Source of the DNA: Acidobacteriaceae bacterium
Lineage (GTDB): Bacteria > Acidobacteriota > Terriglobia > Terriglobales > Acidobacteriaceae
Reading direction: 5' to 3'
Assembly (NCBI GenBank): GCA_003133425.1
Contig: PKXI01000224.1
Span: 1-8,455 of the forward strand
DNA: 8,455 nt
Shown: positions 1-6,289 of the stretch, one piece after another
Position numbering within the stretch: position 1 is the stretch's first letter
Layout: every line of letters starts with the position of its first letter
Notes under the pieces: model-generated
Database searches by the model: none
What the model saw: the letters and a program-made list of their open reading frames with translations, nothing else
Told to the model about the DNA's origin: nothing
Translations under genes and position numbers: made by a program

Positions 1-121
1 TTAGAAGCGCTGGAACTTCAGGTTAGCAAGTCAGCGGGTGATTGGGGACGACCAAGGGGTTTCTATTAGTCGGTTGGGTGAGTAAATCCTGGCTGAGAGA
101 AGTGGATGGATCTGAACAAGG
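1..121. other. gene-free left edge
   Basis: No credible coding region or RNA gene is visible here. Reading leftwards on the minus strand, the last nine codons before the TAA at 1-3 encode LANLKFQRF, which resembles an outer-membrane beta-barrel C-terminus. A TGA at 31-33 directly precedes them in the same frame, so no gene can be called. Confidence 0.5.
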
Positions 122-156
122 CAATGGCCGGAAGAGAGCAGCTCTTCCGGCCATTG
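122..156 (-). terminator. Strong hairpin terminator for the SDR gene
   Basis: A perfect 15-bp inverted repeat (arms 122-136 and 142-156) encloses a 5-nt loop. It lies 22 bp beyond the stop codon of the minus-strand oxidoreductase gene. Read on the minus strand, the stem is followed by CCTTGTTC, a weak T-rich tract. The stem is strong and well placed for termination or 3'-end protection. The poor T run leaves open whether it is a classical intrinsic terminator. Confidence 0.75.
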
Positions 157-178
157 GTGGTTTGAAGGGTTCCGTGCG

Positions 179-1066
179 TTAGACGCCGCTGTATGCTGAG
201 AATCCACCGTCAATCGGAATTACTATGCCGGTGACGAACTCCGATGCGGGAGAGAGTAGCCAGAGGACAGCGCCGAAGAGATCCTTAGGTTCGCCGAAGC
301 GGGCCATCGGCGTGTGGGCGATGATCTGGTTGCCGCGCTTCGTGAGTTCGCCGGTTTCCTTGTCGGTGAGCAGGAAGCGGTTCTGGTTGGTCAGGAAGAA
401 GCCGGGAGCTACGGCGTTGACGCGAATCTTCGGCGAGTATTCCTGGGCCATGTGGACGGCGAGCCATTGGGTGAAGTTGCTGACGGCGGCTTTTGCGCCG
501 GAGTAAGCGGGAATGCGGGTGAGCGGGCGGAAGGAATTCATGGACGAAATATTCAGGATCGTTCCGTGCCCCTGTTCAGCCATGATCTTGCCAAAAGCCT
601 GGCAGGGCAGCATGGTGCCGAGAATATTCAGGTCGAAGACCCAGCGCAATGCGTCAGCGGGGAGATCGAAGAACTTCAGATCTGGGCCGGTTGTGGCGGC
701 GGCCTTATTGCCTCCAGCACCGTTGATCAGGCAGTCGATTTTGCCGAATTGGCTAGTCACGTTCTGCGCCGCTTCGGCGATGCTGTCCCGGTTGAGGACG
801 TCGCACTTGTGAAGGGAGACTTGCCTGCCATGCTCGCCCAGACTATCGACCAGCGCCTTGGCGGGCTCGATGTTCAGGTCCAGGATGGCGACTTGAGCGC
901 CACAGCCGGCTAATGCGCGAGCCATCTCGCTGCCCAGAATTCCAGCGCCCCCGGTGACGGCGACTACAAGGCCGGTGAAGTCGTACATTCTGGTCAGTTC
1001 TGCCAGATCAAAAGAAACGTCCTGCGTAGTGTCCGGTGCGTGTTCCACTGCAAAAGTCGCTGCCAT
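179..1066 (-). CDS. uxuB: SDR-family D-mannonate oxidoreductase (fructuronate reductase)
   Basis: This is a 295-residue short-chain dehydrogenase, probably cytoplasmic and NAD(H)-dependent, interconverting D-fructuronate and D-mannonate in hexuronate breakdown. The Rossmann motif TGGAGILG is at residues 38-45. An acidic residue (D63) ends beta-2, which favours NAD over NADP. NGAGG is at 115-119, the catalytic Ser in NISSM at 172-176, Tyr188 and Lys192 in YSGAK, and PG at 221-222. The stretches FDLNILGT, SSMNSFRPLTRIPAYS, PGFFLTNQNRFLL and the ending DGGFSAYSGV are what I recall of SDR-type mannonate oxidoreductases (Bacillus UxuB/YjmF type), not the long-chain E. coli UxuB. I chose the ATG at 1066 because AAGGGGA lies 7 nt upstream on the minus strand. 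An in-frame start at 1132 would add 22 unconserved residues. A KDG-kinase-like gene and an IclR regulator nearby support a hexuronate role. A KduD-like or gluconate dehydrogenase activity remains possible. Confidence 0.85.
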   Translation of the reverse strand: MAATFAVEHAPDTTQDVSFDLAELTRMYDFTGLVVAVTGGAGILGSEMARALAGCGAQVAILDLNIEPAKALVDSLGEHGRQVSLHKCDVLNRDSIAEAAQNVTSQFGKIDCLINGAGGNKAAATTGPDLKFFDLPADALRWVFDLNILGTMLPCQAFGKIMAEQGHGTILNISSMNSFRPLTRIPAYSGAKAAVSNFTQWLAVHMAQEYSPKIRVNAVAPGFFLTNQNRFLLTDKETGELTKRGNQIIAHTPMARFGEPKDLFGAVLWLLSPASEFVTGIVIPIDGGFSAYSGV

Positions 1067-1190
1067 TGTGCGTCCCCTTATCAATTCAATAAATGCTGGA
1101 CTGTGGCTACTCCGGTCAGTGACTGCTATCACCAGTTCAGGGATAAGTGAAAGAAGGAAACATATCGTGAACCAGCGTCACTCTTGCTCT

Positions 1191-1206
1191 CGTGAGTTAT
1201 CTCACA
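1191..1206. promoter_or_regulatory. CRP/FNR-family operator-like site 1
   Basis: CGTGA-GTTATC-TCACA matches the CRP half-site pattern TGTGA-N6-TCACA at 9 of 10 fixed positions and is centred at 1198.5. It lies about 132 bp upstream of the SDR start. If the weak minus-strand -10 near 1146-1141 were used, the site would sit near -64, a class I activator position. The binding protein and its effector are inferred from the pattern only. Confidence 0.5.
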
Positions 1207-1244
1207 TTCATCACGTTAGTAACTCAGGTGAGAATCTTGTTATT

Positions 1245-1260
1245 GGTGAGTTAGGTCACA
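1245..1260. promoter_or_regulatory. CRP/FNR-family operator-like site 2
   Basis: GGTGA-GTTAGG-TCACA matches TGTGA-N6-TCACA at 9 of 10 positions. It is followed by TTT, as in the extended E. coli consensus. Its centre at 1252.5 lies 54 bp from site 1, and the two share the core GTGAGTTA and the flank TCACATT. Confidence 0.5.
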
Positions 1261-1293
1261 TTTATTTTCAGAATGCGTCGACTAACGTTGGCC

Positions 1294-1309
1294 TGTGTTG
1301 CGGGTCACA
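1294..1309. promoter_or_regulatory. CRP/FNR-family operator-like site 3
   Basis: TGTGT-TGCGGG-TCACA matches TGTGA-N6-TCACA at 9 of 10 positions, centred at 1301.5. With TATCTG (1331-1336) as the -10 element and a start near 1343, the centre falls close to -41.5, the class II activator position. That would make it an activator site for the thiamine-binding/SCO pair. The inner sequence differs from sites 1 and 2, so it is the least certain of the three. Confidence 0.4.
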
Positions 1310-1366
1310 GTATTGGTATGGCATTCGCCGTATCTGATGGAGAGTACATGGAAAGGAATTATTCCA

Positions 1367-1687
1367 ATGCTTCTTGAGTTGAGCGTGTCGGTGAAGGGGA
1401 AGCACCGTCAGGCGAGTGATCCCTCCGTAGATATGAATAGAATCATTGACGCCAGCGGCTTGCATTACAAGACGACCGGTAAAGGAACTGTTCTGGAAGG
1501 AAACTGGGAGCAGTTGATGGCGGTCGCGAAAAAATGCCACGACGAAGTACTTAAAAAGAATGATCAGTTCATCACGCATATGAAGGCAGTTGATAAGCGG
1601 TGCGCTGACGCACCGGCACCTTCAGGCTGCAGCGGCAAGGGCCTTGAGGAAGTTCTTGAAGATGAGGGCGAGTGGTTGATGTTGTAG
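1367..1687 (+). CDS. MTH1187/UPF0045-family thiamine-binding protein
   Basis: This 106-residue cytoplasmic protein resembles the small ferredoxin-fold MTH1187/YqgV (UPF0045) family, some members of which bind thiamine or its pyrimidine moiety. Family features visible here are the opening MLLELSVSVKG, IIDASGLHYK at 26-35, GTVLEG at 40-45, the EQLMAVAKKCHDEVL helix at 48-62 and the late VDKR segment at 75-78. The usual PMGT is replaced by GKGT, and the IDDR-type motif is altered. A C-terminal tail of about 28 residues, with two cysteines and acidic residues, goes beyond the usual end near 95-100. The ATG at 1367 fits the family start and has AAGGA at 1353-1357. Longer in-frame starts at 1295 and 1337 add unconserved residues. 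It sits 13 nt before the SCO gene, so the two are probably cotranscribed. Binding of thiamine by this member is inferred. Confidence 0.75.
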   Translation: MLLELSVSVKGKHRQASDPSVDMNRIIDASGLHYKTTGKGTVLEGNWEQLMAVAKKCHDEVLKKNDQFITHMKAVDKRCADAPAPSGCSGKGLEEVLEDEGEWLML

Positions 1688-1700
1688 GACTGCTTGTGCT

Positions 1701-2636
1701 GTGCGGCTGGACAGCGTGCTGGTTATACACTGGAGTGTGACCCGCCGAATACTTGCTTCCTCATTTCTCGCATTTATCGTGTTGGCCGGGTGCCACTCAG
1801 GCCAGAACTCCGACACACTGGCAGGCGCTGGCGTTAAGGTGTACCACCTGCGCGGCAAGGTGGTTTCAACCGATGCCGCTCACGGCATTGCGGTATTGGA
1901 TCATGAGGCCATCCCCGGCTTCATGGAAGCGATGACCATGCCTTACCAACTCAAGGATCCGAGCATCCTGAGCGAGTTGCATCGCGGAGACGTGATTACC
2001 GCCGACGTGCTGGTTTCGAAGAGTGCGCAAGAGACTGTGGTGCTGGATCATATTGTCGTGGTGGCGCAGGCAAAGCCGGACTATAAGCCAGCGGTCTTTT
2101 ACCATGTGCCGGCGCCGGGCGATAAAGTGCCCGACTTCAAGCTGCGCAACCAGGAGGAGCGGCAGATTCATCTTGAGCAGTTTAAGGGGAAGATGCTCCT
2201 GCTGACCTTTATTTACACGCGGTGTCCGCTGCCCAACTTCTGCCCGCTGGTGACGCACAACTTTGCTTTGATCAACAGCCGGTTGGCGGCCGATCCGGCA
2301 CTTTATGCGAAAACGCACCTGCTGTGCGTGAGCTTCGATCCGGAGCACGATACGCCGGCGCGGTTGCGGGCTTATGGCGCGACCTATATTGGCAGCGACA
2401 CAAAGAATGCCTTTGCACACTGGGATTTTGCGGCGCCTGCCCAGGCAGAGTTGCTGGAGATGGCGAAGTTCTTTGATGTCGGCATCACCCACGGCGCTGA
2501 CGACTCGATCACGCACACGCTCTCGACCACGCTGATCGGCCCAGATGGCAAGGTGGTGCAGTTCTATCCTGGCAACGAGTGGACGGCGGATCAGGTATTG
2601 GGAGATGTGAAGAAATCGGTCGGGAATGCCAGGTGA
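1701..2636 (+). CDS. SCO1/SenC-family copper chaperone lipoprotein with CusF-like domain
   Basis: This protein is probably a membrane-anchored periplasmic copper protein of 311 residues. The first part is a lipoprotein signal (hydrophobic 17-30, lipobox LAGC with Cys31). Residues about 46-122 form a CusF-like copper-binding domain, with His68 and the MTM motif (Met78, Met80). Residues about 134-308 form a thioredoxin-like SCO domain, as in chaperones that load copper into the CuA site of cytochrome oxidase. The SCO cysteines, normally CxxxC, are Cys175 and Cys181 in RCPLPNFCP, a CX5C spacing. DP at 213-214 and His272 in THTLSTTLIGPDG match the other SCO landmarks. CusF's Trp ligand is replaced by Met75. 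The start is uncertain. GTG at 1701 has AGGA 11 nt upstream; GTG at 1737 gives a more typical lipoprotein signal (MTRR then the hydrophobic stretch) but its GGAG is only 1 nt away. It follows the thiamine-binding gene by 13 nt. Confidence 0.88.
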   Translation: MRLDSVLVIHWSVTRRILASSFLAFIVLAGCHSGQNSDTLAGAGVKVYHLRGKVVSTDAAHGIAVLDHEAIPGFMEAMTMPYQLKDPSILSELHRGDVITADVLVSKSAQETVVLDHIVVVAQAKPDYKPAVFYHVPAPGDKVPDFKLRNQEERQIHLEQFKGKMLLLTFIYTRCPLPNFCPLVTHNFALINSRLAADPALYAKTHLLCVSFDPEHDTPARLRAYGATYIGSDTKNAFAHWDFAAPAQAELLEMAKFFDVGITHGADDSITHTLSTTLIGPDGKVVQFYPGNEWTADQVLGDVKKSVGNAR

Positions 2637-2638
2637 TC

Positions 2639-2668
2639 TTCCCGGTAGAGGTCAGACCAGTTTATAAT
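2639..2668 (+). promoter_or_regulatory. Putative sigma-70-type promoter of the sugar kinase gene
   Basis: A perfect TATAAT at 2663-2668 lies about 58 bp before the kinase start codon. The best -35, TTCCCG at 2639-2644 with an 18-bp spacer, is weak, so activation may be needed. The short dyad GGTCAGACC at 2650-2658 lies in the spacer and could be an operator. Neither claim goes beyond the pattern. Confidence 0.45.
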
Positions 2669-2726
2669 TCGTAGGGTTCCCGATTTCACGATAGACATTG
2701 CCACAAAGATCAGGAGAATAGACGCG

Positions 2727-3809
2727 ATGAGTCATGGATTGAATATTCGTAAGGATGGCGAGTTGGATTTACTGTCGTTGGGTGCATTGATCCATCGGCT
2801 CGACACAGGGATTATTCCCTTTCGCAAGGCCACGGAATGCAAGATTCACGTGAGCGGCGGTGAGTTCAATGTGGCCGCCAACCTGGCGGACTGCTTTCAA
2901 ATGCGGACGGCAATCGTTTCGGCGATGGTGGATTACCCCGTCGGCGATCTGATTGCGGAGCGGGTTAAGGCGATGGGCGTGAAGCCTATCTACAAGTACT
3001 TCAAGCACGACGGCGTTCATGGGCCGAACATGGCGACCGTGTTCAGCGACCAGGGACACGGCGTGCGTCCTCCGGTGGTTTTCTACAACCGCTGCAACGA
3101 GGCGGGGGCGCAACTGAAGCCGGGAGACTTTGACTGGAAGGCAATTTTTGCGCAGGGCGTGCGATGGGTTCACTGCGGCGGGCTGTTTGCTTCGCTGTCG
3201 GCGACAACTGCGGCGCTTGCCGCGGAGATGATGAAGGAAGCCAAGGCTGCGGGCGCCATTACGTCGTTCGATCTGAATTATCGTGCGAAGCTCTGGAATA
3301 TTCAGGGCGGCAACGCGAAGGCCGTCGAGACCATCGGCAAGATTGTTGAGAACGTGGATGTGTTAGTGGGCAACGAGGAAGACCTGCAGATGGGGCTTGG
3401 CATCCCGGGACCTGAAGTCGCGGCAAAGTCGAAGCTGGACCCGAGCGTGTTCTTCGGCATGATCGAGAAGGTTACGAAGAAGCTGCCGAATGCGAAGGTG
3501 GTGGCGACCACGCTGCGCGAGGTTCACTCGACCAATCACCATAGCTGGAGCGCGGTTGCGTGGGTGGACGGGAAGACCTACACCGCTCCAACGGCCGAAC
3601 TGGATGTGGTGGATCGCGTGGGAGGCGGAGACGGCTTTGCGGCCGGCTTCATCTATGGGCTGCTGGCCGGTGAACCGCCTGAGGAGGCGGTCAAGCTGGG
3701 ATGGGCGCATGGTGCGCTACTAACTACATTCCCCGGCGACACGACGATGGCGACCATTGACCAGGTAAGGGCATTCGCCAAGGGCGGATCGGCACGCATT
3801 CAGCGGTAA
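2727..3809 (+). CDS. kdgK: PfkB-family carbohydrate kinase, probable 2-keto-3-deoxygluconokinase
   Basis: This 360-residue ribokinase-fold (PfkB) enzyme probably phosphorylates 2-keto-3-deoxygluconate to KDPG in the cytoplasm, the step that feeds hexuronate carbon to KDPG aldolase. Family landmarks in order are GGEFNVAANLA (44-54) near the substrate site, the PPVVFYNR segment (115-122), FDLNYRAKLW (181-190), NEEDL (216-220), and the nucleotide/anion-hole signature DRVGGGDGFAAG (296-307) with catalytic Asp302. It is about 50 residues longer than E. coli KdgK (309 aa), as I recall for acidobacterial sugar kinases. The ATG has AGGAG 10 nt upstream. The nearby mannonate oxidoreductase and IclR regulator favour KDG as substrate, but PfkB proteins are hard to assign and 5-dehydro-2-deoxygluconate or fructose are alternatives. 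It appears monocistronic, between a TATAAT promoter and a large hairpin. Confidence 0.85.
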   Translation: MSHGLNIRKDGELDLLSLGALIHRLDTGIIPFRKATECKIHVSGGEFNVAANLADCFQMRTAIVSAMVDYPVGDLIAERVKAMGVKPIYKYFKHDGVHGPNMATVFSDQGHGVRPPVVFYNRCNEAGAQLKPGDFDWKAIFAQGVRWVHCGGLFASLSATTAALAAEMMKEAKAAGAITSFDLNYRAKLWNIQGGNAKAVETIGKIVENVDVLVGNEEDLQMGLGIPGPEVAAKSKLDPSVFFGMIEKVTKKLPNAKVVATTLREVHSTNHHSWSAVAWVDGKTYTAPTAELDVVDRVGGGDGFAAGFIYGLLAGEPPEEAVKLGWAHGALLTTFPGDTTMATIDQVRAFAKGGSARIQR

Positions 3810-3825
3810 AGAAATACAATCCAGA

Positions 3826-3868
3826 CCCTGCCGGCGGGCATCCATTGAGTGGATGCTTGCCGGTGGGG
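3826..3868 (+). terminator. 19-bp hairpin after the sugar kinase gene
   Basis: Arms 3826-3844 and 3850-3868 pair over 19 positions around the 5-nt loop TTGAG. The four positions that are not Watson-Crick pairs (at 3829, 3830, 3836 and 3837) are all G-U wobbles in the plus-strand RNA, so the full stem can form in that RNA. There is no T tract after it (AATCG follows). It is best read as a transcript-end or RNA-stabilising hairpin 16 nt past the stop codon. Confidence 0.65.
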
Positions 3869-3885
3869 AATCGTGTGCCTGTAAC
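3857..3885 (+). promoter_or_regulatory. Weak candidate promoter for the small membrane protein/ABC pair
   Basis: TTGCCG (3857-3862) and TGTAAC (3880-3885), 17 bp apart, each match the sigma-70 consensus at four of six positions. They lie 36 bp before the GTG start at 3922. The -35 overlaps the right arm of the upstream hairpin. Confidence 0.25.
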
Positions 3886-3921
3886 TGATATCCTTGCCAT
3901 GCAGATAGATGGAGGTCTCTC

Positions 3922-4302
3922 GTGGCAAAGGTAACTCTGGTTTTTTCGGCGCTTTTGATTGCTCTTGGTCTGGCAGGCTACCTTGGAACCGGCAGCTTAC
4001 ATCCGACGGCGCTGATTCCTACCTGGTTCGGTTTGGCACTCGGCATCTTTGGCTTGCTGGCCATCAGCCCCAATGAGGGGCGTCGCAAGCTGTTCATGCA
4101 CATCAACGTGACCATTGGGCTGGTGGGCTTTCTGGGTGCAGCGATCGAAGCGGTCCGTGGCTATATGACTGCCACGTCGGCCGGCGTTCCGCCCGACCAG
4201 ATTGCGCTGGCTTCGAAGCTCGCGATGGCAGCTCTGACACTGATTTACGTAATTCTTTGTGTGCGCTCGTTTATCGCAGCGCGCCGTTCGGGGAAGGTGT
4301 AG
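3922..4302 (+). CDS. Small four-helix membrane protein, function unknown
   Basis: This 126-residue protein has four predicted hydrophobic segments at about 4-22, 31-48, 61-79 and 100-119, so both ends are probably cytoplasmic. The tail ARRSGKV is basic. The stretch HPTALIPTWFGLALGIFGLLA recalls a conserved hypothetical family I associate with acidobacteria and planctomycetes, but I cannot name a domain or function. The GTG start is supported by GGAGG at 3911-3915, 6 nt upstream. The gene ends 3 nt before the ABC transporter's first start codon, so the two are almost certainly cotranscribed. It may be an accessory subunit, or simply a passenger in the operon. Confidence 0.8.
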   Translation: MAKVTLVFSALLIALGLAGYLGTGSLHPTALIPTWFGLALGIFGLLAISPNEGRRKLFMHINVTIGLVGFLGAAIEAVRGYMTATSAGVPPDQIALASKLAMAALTLIYVILCVRSFIAARRSGKV

Positions 4303-4305
4303 CAC

Positions 4306-6192
4306 TTGGGAACTATGCGTGGCGGGATGGATATGAGCATGCGCGCAGAGCGCTCGCCGCATGGACGCGGAGCGCGTTCCGGCCAGGCGGATTTGCCCAA
4401 GAAGAAACCCAATCTGAAAAAGGTGTGGCCGCAGGTTCGCGCACTGATTGTGCCGCGCATGGGTCTGTTGTTGGGCGGTATGGCGCTGATGGTCGTCAAC
4501 CGCTTGGCGGGGTTGGTGCTCCCATTTACGGCCAGACCGTTGATGGACACAGTGTTCTCTCAGACGCATCCGCGGCCCGATCTCTTGCCGCGCATTATCG
4601 TCGTTGTCTTTTCGGCCATGGTGGTTCAGGCCATCACTTCGTTCTCGCTCACGCAACTGCTCTCGAAGGCGGGCCAGCGGCTGATTGCCGAGATGCGCAG
4701 GCAAGTGCAACGCCACGTGGGCCTGCTCTCAGTGGCCTACTACGACGAGAATCGCTCCGGAACGCTCGTGGCGCGCATCATGACCGATGTGGAGGGCGTG
4801 CGCAATCTTGTGGGAACCGGGTTGGTCGAGTTTGTAGGCGGTATGCTCACCGCGGTGCTGTCGTTTCTCTTCCTTCTGCATTTGAGTGTTCGTGTCACGC
4901 TCACCGTCTTTAGCGTGCTGGGTGTGTTCGTCTTCGTACTGCAATACGCCTTCAAGACCATCCGTCCCATCTTCCGCGAACGGGGCAAGATCAACGCCGA
5001 AGTGACCGGGCGGCTGACGGAGTCGCTGGGTGGGGTGCGCGTCATTAAGGGCTACCACGCCGAGGAGCGCGAGGCCGCCGTGTTTTCAGTTGGAGTCGAA
5101 CGCCTGCTGAACAACATAATGAAGTCTCTGACGATGACGAGCTCGATGTCTGCTGCCTCAACCACAGTGCTGGGCTTGGTCTCGGCAATCGTGATGGGAC
5201 TCGGCGGAACCCTCGTCTTCGGGAAATCCTGGACCACCGGAGTTTATTTTCAATACAACATGTTTCTCGCCTTCATGATCGCGCCGGTCTTTCAGATCGT
5301 GAATATCGGCACGCAGTTGACGGAAGCATTTGCCGGACTGGACCGCACGAACGAGATCATGTCGGAGCTGGAAGAAAACCAGACTCCCGGCCGCACAGTG
5401 AAGATGCCGCCCATTGAGGGCAAAGTTCGCTTTGAAGATGTGGAGTTCGCCTACACTCCGGAAAAGCCGGTGCTGCATGGCATCAGCTTCGAAGCCAATC
5501 CGGGTACGGTAACGGCGCTCGTAGGGTCTTCGGGGTCGGGAAAGTCGACCGTTATCAGCCTCATCTGCGCCTTCCACGCGCCGTCGAAAGGGGTCGTGCT
5601 GGTGGACGATATCGACTTGGCCAGCGTCGATCTGAACACCTTCCGCTCACAGCTTGGCGTGGTGCTGCAGGACTCTTTTCTTTTCGATGGAACCATTCGC
5701 GAAAACATTCTTTTCTCAAAGCCCGATGCGACGGAAGAGCAGTTTCTCTTTGCCTGCCGCACGGCGCGCGTGGACGAGTTTGCTGAGCGATTTCCGGATG
5801 CTTACAACACGATTGTGGGTGAGCGCGGCGTGAAGCTCTCCGGCGGGCAGCGGCAAAGGCTGTCGATTGCTCGCGCACTGCTGGCTGAGCCACGCATCCT
5901 GATACTGGACGAAGCCACCAGCTCGCTGGACTCCGAATCGGAGGCCATGATCCAGGCCGGGTTGAACCAGTTGATGCAGGGGCGAACGACCTTCGTGATT
6001 GCTCACAGGCTTTCAACCATCCGCCGCGCCGACCAGATCCTGGTTGTCGAAGGGGGCCTTATCGTCGAGCGTGGCAATCACGCGCAACTGTTTGCGATGG
6101 GCGGACGTTACTACGACCTGTACATGCGCCAGCATGGGCTGGAAGCGAACCTGTTCCTCGCGCCGGGCGAGGGAGACGTGGTTCCGGAGTAG
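4306..6192 (+). CDS. MsbA-like ABC exporter, fused permease-ATPase
   Basis: This 628-residue half-transporter should form a homodimer in the inner membrane and export lipid-like or hydrophobic substrates using ATP. A transmembrane domain of about six helices (roughly 47-345) precedes an ABC ATPase. Inside the membrane domain, GRLTESLGGVRVIKGY (235-250) is the coupling-helix region typical of MsbA-type exporters. The ATPase shows Walker A GSSGSGKST (407-415), Q-loop Gln455, signature LSGGQ (511-515), Walker B ILILDE (531-536) with catalytic Glu536, D-loop SSLD and H-loop His567. All catalytic residues are present, so it should be active. The start is uncertain. TTG at 4306 has AAGG 8 nt upstream, while ATGs at 4315, 4327, 4333 and 4339 follow in frame. 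The first 40 residues are basic and unlikely to be conserved. The substrate cannot be told from sequence; lipid A-type lipid or a drug are the usual options. Confidence 0.92.
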   Translation: MGTMRGGMDMSMRAERSPHGRGARSGQADLPKKKPNLKKVWPQVRALIVPRMGLLLGGMALMVVNRLAGLVLPFTARPLMDTVFSQTHPRPDLLPRIIVVVFSAMVVQAITSFSLTQLLSKAGQRLIAEMRRQVQRHVGLLSVAYYDENRSGTLVARIMTDVEGVRNLVGTGLVEFVGGMLTAVLSFLFLLHLSVRVTLTVFSVLGVFVFVLQYAFKTIRPIFRERGKINAEVTGRLTESLGGVRVIKGYHAEEREAAVFSVGVERLLNNIMKSLTMTSSMSAASTTVLGLVSAIVMGLGGTLVFGKSWTTGVYFQYNMFLAFMIAPVFQIVNIGTQLTEAFAGLDRTNEIMSELEENQTPGRTVKMPPIEGKVRFEDVEFAYTPEKPVLHGISFEANPGTVTALVGSSGSGKSTVISLICAFHAPSKGVVLVDDIDLASVDLNTFRSQLGVVLQDSFLFDGTIRENILFSKPDATEEQFLFACRTARVDEFAERFPDAYNTIVGERGVKLSGGQRQRLSIARALLAEPRILILDEATSSLDSESEAMIQAGLNQLMQGRTTFVIAHRLSTIRRADQILVVEGGLIVERGNHAQLFAMGGRYYDLYMRQHGLEANLFLAPGEGDVVPE

Positions 6193-6263
6193 GCCCTTCC
6201 CGCGGGTGGTGTTCAGCCTTTCACTAACGGTGCTTTCGCATTGATTCCGAGAGTGTTACCTCC

Positions 6264-6281
6264 CGGGGCGGCAAGGCCCCG
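6264..6281 (+). terminator. Possible hairpin terminator after the ABC exporter
   Basis: CGGGGC (6264-6269) and GCCCCG (6276-6281) form a perfect 6-bp GC stem with a 6-nt loop, 72 nt past the stop codon. No T tract follows, so termination is only suggested. Confidence 0.35.
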
Positions 6282-6289
6282 TATCACCT

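Larger units (their letters stand above)
1067..1366. promoter_or_regulatory. Divergent intergenic regulatory region
   Basis: This 300-bp gap separates the minus-strand SDR gene from the plus-strand thiamine-binding/SCO pair, so it must hold both promoters. It is unusually rich in GTGA and TCAC half-sites, including three matches to TGTGA-N6-TCACA listed separately. The motif TGAGTTA occurs at 1193-1199 and 1247-1253, and inverted at 1220-1226, at exact 27-bp steps. A possible plus-strand -10 is TATCTG at 1331-1336. Another weak plus-strand pair is TTGGCC (1288-1293) and TATTGG (1311-1316), 17 bp apart. On the minus strand TTATCC (1146-1141) is a weak -10 candidate. None of these promoters is convincing alone. 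Confidence 0.6.

Noticed and set aside
1..30. C-terminal tail of a TonB-type outer-membrane protein (LANLKFQRF, minus strand)
   Set aside because: A TGA at 31-33 in the same frame directly precedes it, and no barrel-like translation was found in the neighbouring sequence.
314..913. Plus-strand open frame of 199 codons inside the oxidoreductase gene
   Set aside because: It is fully antisense to a gene with all SDR motifs, and its translation matches no family I recognise. It arises from the codon bias of the real gene.
1268..1579. Minus-strand open frame of 103 codons
   Set aside because: It overlaps the thiamine-binding-family gene on the opposite strand, which has family motifs and a good ribosome site. 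This frame has neither.
3997..4716. Minus-strand open frame of 239 codons across the small membrane protein and the ABC gene
   Set aside because: It is antisense to two well-supported genes. The translation is rich in His, Arg and Gln, as is typical of shadow frames.
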